From NCBI GenBank assembly GCA_966430775.1, contig CBJMMB010000004.1, positions 1-64,000 on the forward strand: a DNA stretch of 64,000 nucleotides. Reading direction: 5' to 3'. The notes below the pieces were generated by a model that had not been told where the DNA came from, did no database searches, and saw only the letters and a list, made by a program, of their open reading frames with translations. This DNA is from Dyella_B sp966430775. Its GTDB lineage: Bacteria > Pseudomonadota > Gammaproteobacteria > Xanthomonadales > Rhodanobacteraceae. Numbering within the stretch: the stretch's first letter is position 1; each line of letters begins with the position of its first letter. Of this stretch, positions 24,901 through 30,076 are shown piece after piece. Both the position numbers and the translations under genes were made by a program.

Positions 24901-26803
24901 GCCGGTAACGATGTCGAACGTGGCGGCCGGCACCTTGTCGACCACCAGTACGGAAGCGGTAAACGGTGCGCAGCTGAACGCGACCAACCAGGCGCTCGCC
25001 GATGTGGCCGACGCGGTGGACAACCTCACCGGTAGCGGCCTGGTCGACCCGGCTACCGGCGAACTGCTGGCGCTCGTCTACGACGACACCGCCAAGGACA
25101 GCGTCACTTTGGGCGGCACGGGCGCGGCCAGCTCCATTCCGCTGCACAACCTGGCCGCAGGCACGGCGATTGCGGATGCGGTGAACGTCAGCCAGTTGCG
25201 AGGCGTGACCGCTGCACTCGGCGGCGGTGCCGGCGTGGGTGCGGACGGCAGCATCGTGCCGCCTGCGTATACCGTCGACGGTACGACGTACGCCGATGTG
25301 GCTGCCGCCATCGACGCGGTGGCGAGCATGGCCGGCACCGATCCCAACGCGGTGGCGTACGACGATGCGGCCAAGGATACGGTCACGCTCGATGGCGCCA
25401 ACGGCACGCTGTTGACCAACCTGAGCGTAGGCAATGTCAGCGCCACCAGCACGGATGCCGTCAACGGCGCGCAATTGCATGCGACCAACCAGGCGATCAC
25501 CGATGTGGCCGACGAGGTGGACAACCTCACCGGAAGTGGCCTGATAAACCCAGCTACCGGCGAACTGCTGGCGTTGATCTACGACGACAACGCGAAGGAC
25601 AGCGTCACCTTGGGCGGTGCTGGTGCGAGCGCGGCGGTGCCGTTGCACAACCTGGCGACCGGCACGGCCGACACCGATGGCGTCAACGTCGCGCAATTGA
25701 CCAATGGCCTTACCACCCTGAAAGACGAACTGACCAATGGCGCCATCGACCTGAAATACATCAAGGTCAATTCCGCCGGCGCCCAGGCCCAGGCAAACGG
25801 CAGCAACTCGGTTTCCATCGGTTCCGGCTGTGCTTCCACCGGCAACGCTGCGGTGGCCATCGGCACCGGCGCGCGTGCGGTGAGCGCCAATTCGGTGGCG
25901 CTCGGCTACAACTCCGTGGCCAACGAAACCGATGAGGTGGTGTCGGTAGGCAACGTGGGCCGTGAACGCCGGATCATCAACGTCAACGATGGCAATATCA
26001 GTGCAGGGAGCACCGACGCCGTCAACGGCGGCCAGTTGTTTGCGGTGCGCAAGGCGGTGGACGCGCTCGCTGCGAAGGTGTCCGGATCGAACGGCGTGAA
26101 CGACGCCAGCGATCCGATCGCGGCCGTGGATGGCCGCAGCGGCAACAACATCGCATCGTTGAATGGCGGCGATCCGCGCGAGGCGACGGCCGCCGCGCTG
26201 GGCACGTTCTCCATCGCCAGCGGCACCAATGCGCTCGCGGTGGGTCTGCACAACCTGGCCGGCTCCGATTACTCGGTGGCGCTCGGGTATCTGGCGCAGA
26301 CGGGCGCGGACCACGACTACTCCGTGGCGGTCGGCGCGGATGTCCAGACCAACGCCATGCGCGCGGTGGCCATCGGCACGGAGGCGCGCGCCAACGGCGA
26401 TTATGCGCTGGCGGTCGGCAGCAATCGGACGTTCGCGATCGGCAACAGCTCGATCGCCATGGGCGATGGCGTAAAGGCGCATGGCAGGAACAGCATCGCC
26501 ATCGGCCGCAGCGCCATCGTGGCGGCGAACACGCATGACGCGCTGGCGTTGGGCGCGGAGGCGAGTGTGGCAAGCGGGGCGATCGGCAGCGTGGCGCTGG
26601 GCCACGGGGCGGTGGCCGATCGCGGCAACGCGATTTCCATCGGCGGTGGCTCGGTCGGTTCGCGGCAGATCATCCACGTTGCGGCCGGCACCGAAGACGA
26701 CGATGCGGTGAACGTGAAGCAGTTGCGTGATGTGGTGGCGTCGTTGATGGCCGAGATCCAGTCGCTGCGCAGCCAGCTTGGTGCACGTCCGTCTGCGCAA
26801 TGA
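21917..26803 (+). CDS. YadA-head/stalk repeat protein, 3' part, no membrane anchor
   Basis: 1628 residues continuing the previous frame, starting at a GTG that overlaps its TGA. It consists of alternating YadA-type heads (SVAIGTGARASGLNAVALGA) and neck/stalk units (ISSGSTDAITGGQLF). Two 72-residue stalk repeats are almost identical (24593-25024). Two segments (about 23265-24090 and 26140-26740) closely follow the head of the trimeric autotransporter on the opposite strand. The C-terminus is one head, a neck (DDDAVNVKQL) and a short coiled coil (DVVASLMAEIQSLRSQLG), ending in ARPSAQ. The four-strand beta-barrel anchor that defines trimeric autotransporters is absent. With the 5' part it makes ~2480 residues. 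How it leaves the cell, if it does, is not evident. Confidence 0.82.
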   Translation: MNLTQLNSGLDGLRGELGGNLKYVKIDSTGADANAAALDAIAIGSAAVASIEGSLAVGVRARASAAHAVALGSDSLADELLAVSIGNKPAGLARRLVNLQAGTQADNAVSVSQLQPVVAALGGGAAIDPATGAVTGPTYDLQNGGTQTSLEAALSALDQAVSDSSANMPYLAVNSTGADAAASGTDAIGLGSGASATGRNAVAIGKDAVADADDTVSVGYAGGERKIVHVAAGAVSAASTDAVTGEQLYATNRQIAALSDALDGSGLIDPGTGASLAVTYSSASKNTVFLGNLGTPVEIMNVGTGLVDTDAVNLAQMNGAVNGLRGELSNNLAYVKVKATGTNALASGNNSVAIGSAASSSETGSVAIGTGARASGLNAVALGANSSASGARTVSVGSPGNERRIVNVADGDISSGSTDAITGGQLFDALGALAASRASILDVENAIYAIEGVEGNNVASLNGGDSSLYTALAFGVASSASGTDTVSFGLSAIALSDNAVALGSNSTTGAGLPYAVSVGSDAQTTGAQAIALGAHVQANADNAVAVGNNNTWALGVSSIAIGDNAQDRGAGSVAIGKGARALNGTANVVVIGTSASIAANLSNAIALGANASVAAGAAGGVALGQGAVANRGNAVSLGATTGSSPVGTRQIINLSPGTQATDAVNVSQLQGVTTALGGGAGVGADGSILPPSYTVGTTSYANVGAAISAVASMAGTDPNAVAYDGATKDTVTLGGASGTLLTNLSAGSVGATSTDAINGSQLFGTAQSLATSLGGGAAVNPNGTVSAPLYVIGNTTASDVGAALNNLRTVINGQLADSGLVDAGTGQAIAAVTYDSASQSRVTLGGSSAISPVLVTNVAEGMLSETSTDAVSGSQLFATNLTVTELTDSLSNGGVIDPSTGQSLAVTYTNSTKQNVMLGTAGTPVTISNVAAGTLSTTSMEAVNGAQLNATNQQIGDLENALSSGGVLDPSTGESLAVTYTNSSKQNVSLGAAGTPVTMSNVAAGTLSTTSTEAVNGAQLNATNQALADVADAVDNLTGSGLVDPATGELLALVYDDTAKDSVTLGGTGAASSIPLHNLAAGTAIADAVNVSQLRGVTAALGGGAGVGADGSIVPPAYTVDGTTYADVAAAIDAVASMAGTDPNAVAYDDAAKDTVTLDGANGTLLTNLSVGNVSATSTDAVNGAQLHATNQAITDVADEVDNLTGSGLINPATGELLALIYDDNAKDSVTLGGAGASAAVPLHNLATGTADTDGVNVAQLTNGLTTLKDELTNGAIDLKYIKVNSAGAQAQANGSNSVSIGSGCASTGNAAVAIGTGARAVSANSVALGYNSVANETDEVVSVGNVGRERRIINVNDGNISAGSTDAVNGGQLFAVRKAVDALAAKVSGSNGVNDASDPIAAVDGRSGNNIASLNGGDPREATAAALGTFSIASGTNALAVGLHNLAGSDYSVALGYLAQTGADHDYSVAVGADVQTNAMRAVAIGTEARANGDYALAVGSNRTFAIGNSSIAMGDGVKAHGRNSIAIGRSAIVAANTHDALALGAEASVASGAIGSVALGHGAVADRGNAISIGGGSVGSRQIIHVAAGTEDDDAVNVKQLRDVVASLMAEIQSLRSQLGARPSAQ
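24593..25024 (+). repeat. Two tandem 216-bp stalk repeats
   Basis: Copies at 24593-24808 and 24809-25024 each encode 72 residues (GGVIDPSTGQSLAVTYTNST and on to the NATNQ neck). They differ at few positions, suggesting recent unit duplication. Such tandem copies could change the protein length by slippage or recombination. Confidence 0.8.
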
Positions 26804-26812
26804 CCAAAAAAG

Positions 26813-26834
26813 AAGCCTGGCGAAAGCCAGGCTT
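26813..26834. terminator. Terminator hairpin after the YadA-head gene (copy 1)
   Basis: AAGCCTGGC-GAAA-GCCAGGCTT is a perfect nine-base stem closed by a GAAA tetraloop, seven bases after the stop codon, with A-runs before and T-runs after it. It can serve transcription in both directions. Confidence 0.75.
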
Positions 26835-26923
26835 TGAAGGAGTAACGCGTCAAGGACGACATCCCTTTCGCCGAAACGGCTCCCTTCCCAGCATGCAGTG
26901 AAGGGAGCAGCGGGCCGAAAAAG

Positions 26924-26945
26924 AAGCCTGGCGAAAGCCAGGCTT
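26924..26945. terminator. Terminator hairpin (copy 2)
   Basis: An identical AAGCCTGGC-GAAA-GCCAGGCTT hairpin 111 bp after the first. It lies between the convergent YadA-head gene and the trimeric autotransporter gene and may serve the latter. Confidence 0.7.
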
Positions 26946-26989
26946 TGAAGGAGTGACATGTCAAGGACGACACTCATATTTGCGTGAAC

Positions 26990-27140
26990 TTCTCCCTTCC
27001 CTACATGCAGTAGGGGAGGGTTGGGGTGGGGTGAAGCCATCTCGCGATGCACTTCAACTGTGCGACAAGCTCGTGCAACCCCACCCCGGCCCTCCCCCGG
27101 ATCAAGTCCGGGGCAGGCTCTGCATGCAGGGGAGGGAGAA
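26990..27140. repeat. CTCCCTCCCCTGC palindromic repeat, second copy
   Basis: It shares inner arms GGTTGGGGTGGGGTGAAGCC and CCCCACCCCGGCCCTCCC with 11947-12068. The right arm is interrupted by an extra CGGATCAAGTCCGGGGCAGG stretch. It ends just before the autotransporter stop codon. Confidence 0.7.
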
Positions 27141-27144
27141 GTGC

Positions 27145-28956
27145 TCACCACTGGAACGAAGCACCCACACCCACCGTGTTGCCGCTGGCGGACAGGCCCA
27201 CGCCCGCGCGCACCTTCCAGTTGTCGCTGACGCGCGCTTCGCCACCCAGGGCCGCGGCGGTGTAGCCCTTGTAGTTGGCGACACCCGCGCCGACCGACAA
27301 CGTCTTGCCCACATCGACGCCGGGAATCATGGTCAGCGCGGTTGCGGCAGCGATGCCGGAATACGCGCCGCGCGTCGTGTTGTCGAGCTGGCCGCGCAGG
27401 CCATCTACCTGGCCTTGCAAGCCGTCGATGCGACGGTCGAGCTGGTTCACCGCGCCTTCCACGCCGCGCACCTGCTGGCCGCCGATGGTGTAGGTCGGCG
27501 TGCTGATGGTGCCGTCCGCGTTGAGCGTGGCGCCGCCACCCAGGGCATCGGCCGTGCTCTGCGCGGTGGCAGCCAGCTGCGAGCCGTTGACCGCGTCCTT
27601 GCTGCCGGCGTTCACCGCGCCGTCGCCGACGTTGGTGATCTTGTTGCCCTGCGCGTCGTAGTTCCACTGGCCATCACCGCCGCCACCGCTGCCGCCGCCG
27701 TTCTCGATGTTGGTGACGCGGTCGCCGATGTTGGTGACGGTCTGGTTCAAATTGTCGACCTGGCCTTGCAGCGCATTGAGCTGGCCGAAGTTGACGGCGT
27801 CGTACTGGTTCTTGCCGTCGGCCACGTTGGTGAGGATTACCGGCGCTGCCGCCGGACCGCCCAGCGTGACCGAGCCGTAGTTCACCGAACCATCGGGGTT
27901 GAGGTCGTAGCGCACTGCATTGGGGTCGGTGGTGCCGCCCGCGGCGGCCGCCTGCAGGGCCTGCTCGACCGTGGAGTACTGATAGCCGTTCACCACGAAG
28001 GTTGGCTGCGTGATGCTGCCATCCGGCGCCACGCCGGCGCCGCCGCCGAACGCATCCGTCACGCCCTTGAGCTGGCTGACGTTCACGGCATCGGTGAGCT
28101 GCGTGCCGGCCGCCACGTTGGCGATCTGGCGTTCCGCGCCGATCGAACCGATGGATAGCACGTTGGCACGATCGGCGATGGACTTGTCACCCAAGGCAAT
28201 ACTGCCGTACGCGTTCGCGGCGACGTTGGCATTCGCACCCAAGGCCATCGCGTTCTGAGTGTTTCTGGCAATGGTTGCGCCGGTGCCGATGGCGATCGAG
28301 TTGGTGGCGCCGCCGAACACTTTTGCGCTGTCGCCCAGGGCGATCGAACTCTGGCCCAGCGCCCAGGTGTTGTTGCTGCCGACGGCCAGTGCGTGATCGG
28401 CGTTCGCCTGCACATGCGCACCCAGCGCGACGGCTTGCGTGCCGGTGGTATTGGCATCGGAGCCCACGGCCACCGAATAAGGCATGTCGGCACCGGTCGT
28501 GACATTGCTGCCGAGCGCAACGGAGTTGTCGGAGTTCGCGATGGCGCTAAGGCCGAGCGCGACCGTGTTGCCGCCGTTGGCGTTCGAGCTTACGCCCATG
28601 GCCAGCGCAGTCATCGTGCTGGGATCGGCGCCGTTCAACGACGCGTTGTTGTTGCCGCGCGTGCCTTCCGCGGCGAACTGCGGATCGGTGACGTCCATGA
28701 CGCCGACGCTGCGCGGCGTCGCGCCCATAGCGAACAGCTGCGTGTTGGTGGACGAGCTGCCTTCGCTGCTCTCGGTGTTGCTGGTTTCTTCCGACGTCGC
28801 CACGTCGTATTGCTCGGCGACCAGCGTGTTCTTCGCGTCGGTGCCGACGGCCAGCGCCGAGCCGATCATCAAGGCCTGCGACAGGGCGACCGCAAGCACG
28901 CTGCGGACGAAAAGGGTTTTGTTGGAACGTTGCGCATTGCGATTTGCCGTAGTCAT
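27145..28956 (-). CDS. Trimeric autotransporter adhesin (YadA family)
   Basis: A 603-residue surface adhesin, type Vc secretion. It has an extended N-terminal signal (NRNAQRSNKTLFVRSVLAVALSQALMIGSALA) and an acidic Ser/Glu linker. YadA heads (about residues 95-265: NTVALGLSAIANSDNSVALG and similar) are followed by necks (ANVAAGTQLTDAVNVSQLKG) and a glycine-rich linker. Coiled coil (LDRRIDGLQGQVDGLRGQL) leads into the C-terminal YadA anchor (YSGIAAATALTMIPGVDVGK to VGVGASFQW), which ends in an aromatic residue as outer-membrane barrels do. ATG 28956 has an AGGAAG box. It is the only complete, anchored adhesin here; its head closely resembles two segments of the anchorless protein on the other strand. 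A TAGGA-N4-TCCTA site lies upstream. Confidence 0.93.
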   Translation of the reverse strand: MTTANRNAQRSNKTLFVRSVLAVALSQALMIGSALAVGTDAKNTLVAEQYDVATSEETSNTESSEGSSSTNTQLFAMGATPRSVGVMDVTDPQFAAEGTRGNNNASLNGADPSTMTALAMGVSSNANGGNTVALGLSAIANSDNSVALGSNVTTGADMPYSVAVGSDANTTGTQAVALGAHVQANADHALAVGSNNTWALGQSSIALGDSAKVFGGATNSIAIGTGATIARNTQNAMALGANANVAANAYGSIALGDKSIADRANVLSIGSIGAERQIANVAAGTQLTDAVNVSQLKGVTDAFGGGAGVAPDGSITQPTFVVNGYQYSTVEQALQAAAAGGTTDPNAVRYDLNPDGSVNYGSVTLGGPAAAPVILTNVADGKNQYDAVNFGQLNALQGQVDNLNQTVTNIGDRVTNIENGGGSGGGGDGQWNYDAQGNKITNVGDGAVNAGSKDAVNGSQLAATAQSTADALGGGATLNADGTISTPTYTIGGQQVRGVEGAVNQLDRRIDGLQGQVDGLRGQLDNTTRGAYSGIAAATALTMIPGVDVGKTLSVGAGVANYKGYTAAALGGEARVSDNWKVRAGVGLSASGNTVGVGASFQW

Positions 28957-28991
28957 GGCGGCTTCCTCATCAGAGTGTTGGTGATGAGGAA

Positions 28992-29019
28992 ATGCTAGAA
29001 ATCGCGGCTAATTGGATCA
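28992..29019 (-). promoter_or_regulatory. Weak candidate promoter of the trimeric adhesin gene
   Basis: On the minus strand, TGATCC (29014-29019) and TAGCAT (28992-28997) are 16 bp apart. A start near 28985 would leave a ~30-nt leader. The weak -35 fits a promoter that needs an activator. Confidence 0.3.
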
Positions 29020-29046
29020 GTCGGCCTGGGCTGAATCCGATGGGGC

Positions 29047-29060
29047 TAGGAGTAGTCCTA
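29047..29060. promoter_or_regulatory. RcsB-box-like palindrome TAGGAGTAGTCCTA
   Basis: Perfect five-base arms TAGGA / TCCTA with a 4-base centre, and an extra TCCTA six bases on. Read from the minus strand it is TAGGACTACTCCTA, close to the enterobacterial RcsAB box TAAGAATATTCCTA. It lies ~90 bp upstream of the adhesin start codon, where an RcsB-like activator could act. Confidence 0.45.
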
Positions 29061-29100
29061 GTCCTAATTCGTTCGATTACGAATCGTGTGATGAATCTTG

Positions 29101-29158
29101 CTGAACAACTTGGCGTGGTTTGTTCAGCATGCTTCCCGGCATTGCGCCGGGAAGCATG
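29101..29158. terminator. Double hairpin downstream of the VOC gene
   Basis: A 13-base perfect stem (29128-29140 with 29146-29158, CATGCTTCCCGGC / GCCGGGAAGCATG) stands next to an 8-base stem CTGAACAA / TTGTTCAG (29101-29108 with 29120-29127). Both lie just past the stop of the minus-strand VOC gene. No strong T-tract, so it may be a terminator or a 3' protective structure. Confidence 0.55.
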
Positions 29159-29170
29159 TCGGAGCGGAGA

Positions 29171-29599
29171 TCAGTGCTGCTCGCCTTCGTGCTGCACGTT
29201 GACCATCCACGGCACGCCGAACTTGTCCACCAGCATGCCGAAGCCGTCGGTCCAGAAGGTTTTCTGGAACGGCATGGTGACCTGGCCGTCTTTGGAAAGC
29301 GCGTTGAAATATTTTTCGCCTGAGGCGACGTCGTTGGCGGTGACCGAGAGGCTGAAGCCGGAGTGCGCAACCTTCTCGTGACCGGCCTGGCCGTCGGACA
29401 TCAGCAGATGCGTGCGGCCGACGACTAGCGTGGCATGCATGATCTTGTCGGCAGATCCGGGGTCGATCTGATAGTCCTGGCTGGCGGGTGCGTCCTTGAA
29501 ACGCAGCTTCATCACTTCCTGCGCGCCGAGCGCATCGCGGTAGAAGGCGATGGCTTCTTCACAGCGTCCGTCAAAGAACAGGTAGGGCTGGATTTCCAT
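29171..29599 (-). CDS. VOC-family protein (PhnB-like)
   Basis: A 142-residue vicinal-oxygen-chelate fold protein of the PhnB / glyoxalase-bleomycin-resistance group. It starts MEIQPYLFFDGRCEEAIAFY, then has IMHATLVVGRTHLLMSDGQA, a GFSLSVTANDVASGEKYFNA segment and the C-terminal WTDGFGMLVDKFGVPWMVNV. This matches the small DUF1338-like '3-demethylubiquinone-9 3-methyltransferase-like' VOC proteins, whose substrates are mostly unknown. The start has AAGGAG about ten bases upstream. It is separated from the thioesterase gene by a REP-like repeat. Confidence 0.85.
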   Translation of the reverse strand: MEIQPYLFFDGRCEEAIAFYRDALGAQEVMKLRFKDAPASQDYQIDPGSADKIMHATLVVGRTHLLMSDGQAGHEKVAHSGFSLSVTANDVASGEKYFNALSKDGQVTMPFQKTFWTDGFGMLVDKFGVPWMVNVQHEGEQH

Positions 29600-29630
29600 G
29601 TGCGTGACTCCTTGGGTTGGGGAAACTCTC

Positions 29631-29654
29631 GTTGGGGTTTGTACCCCAACCTAC
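29631..29654 (-). repeat. GTAG REP-like palindrome at the thioesterase stop
   Basis: On the minus strand it reads GTAGGTTGGGGTACAAACCCC then AAC. The TAG of its head is the thioesterase stop codon (29651-29653). Confidence 0.8.
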
Positions 29655-30076
29655 GATGCGGCATCCCGCAGCGCCTGCGGCAACGGCACGGATTTACCGC
29701 TCGCCGGATCCATCCACACCATCACCACGTGACCGTCGCAATACAGCTTGCTGCGGTCGGCGGCATCGACGATGCGATGCGCCACCGTCATGGAACTGTT
29801 GCCCAGCCGCGCGCAATACAACTCGATGTGCACTTGGCCCGGCCATTCGATCGGCAGGCGATAGTTGAGCGTGCTGGCCGCCATCACCGGCATGGCGTGT
29901 TCGTCCGACCATGAACCCGGCAAGCGCTGCAGCCATTGCACGCGCGCTTCTTCCAGGTAGGTGAGGTAGGTCGAATTGTTGACGTGATTGAACGCATCCA
30001 GGTCGCGCCAGCGCACGCTGATCGCCGCGGTGTACAACGGTGTGGGGGCAGGGGAGAAATCAGGTGCCGTTGTCAT
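29651..30076 (-). CDS. Acyl-CoA thioesterase (4-hydroxybenzoyl-CoA thioesterase family)
   Basis: A 141-residue single hot-dog domain protein. The motif VRWRDLDAFNHVNNSTYLTY carries the active-site Asp-x-x-x-His-Val-Asn arrangement of the YbgC/4HBT family, and EEARVQWLQRL and AHRIVDAADRSKLYCDGHVV follow as expected. Such enzymes hydrolyse short-chain or aromatic acyl-CoAs; the substrate here is unknown. Its ATG overlaps the uvrA stop (ATGA), so it is the second gene of a uvrA-thioesterase transcription unit. The link is probably positional rather than functional. Its stop codon is supplied by a REP-like repeat. Confidence 0.88.
   Translation of the reverse strand: MTTAPDFSPAPTPLYTAAISVRWRDLDAFNHVNNSTYLTYLEEARVQWLQRLPGSWSDEHAMPVMAASTLNYRLPIEWPGQVHIELYCARLGNSSMTVAHRIVDAADRSKLYCDGHVVMVWMDPASGKSVPLPQALRDAAS

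Larger units (their letters stand above)
26808..27031. repeat. Two tandem ~112-bp copies carrying a terminator
   Basis: Copies at about 26808-26919 and 26920-27031 share AAAAGAAGCCTGGCGAAAGC, the second half of the hairpin, GAAGGAGT and GTCAAGGACGACA, then a CCTTCCC...CATGCAGT stretch. The second copy merges with the CTCCC repeat element. Confidence 0.7.

Noticed and set aside
24593..25024. CRISPR-like or minisatellite array
   Set aside because: The regular repeats are protein-coding 216-bp stalk units in frame; there are no short identical repeats with unique spacers anywhere in the window.
24587..27667. A 1026-codon open frame on the minus strand across the YadA-head gene
   Set aside because: It is a mirror of the repetitive, GC-rich coding sequence on the other strand, with Arg/His/Gly-rich monotony, no domain, and overlap with the clearly real genes.
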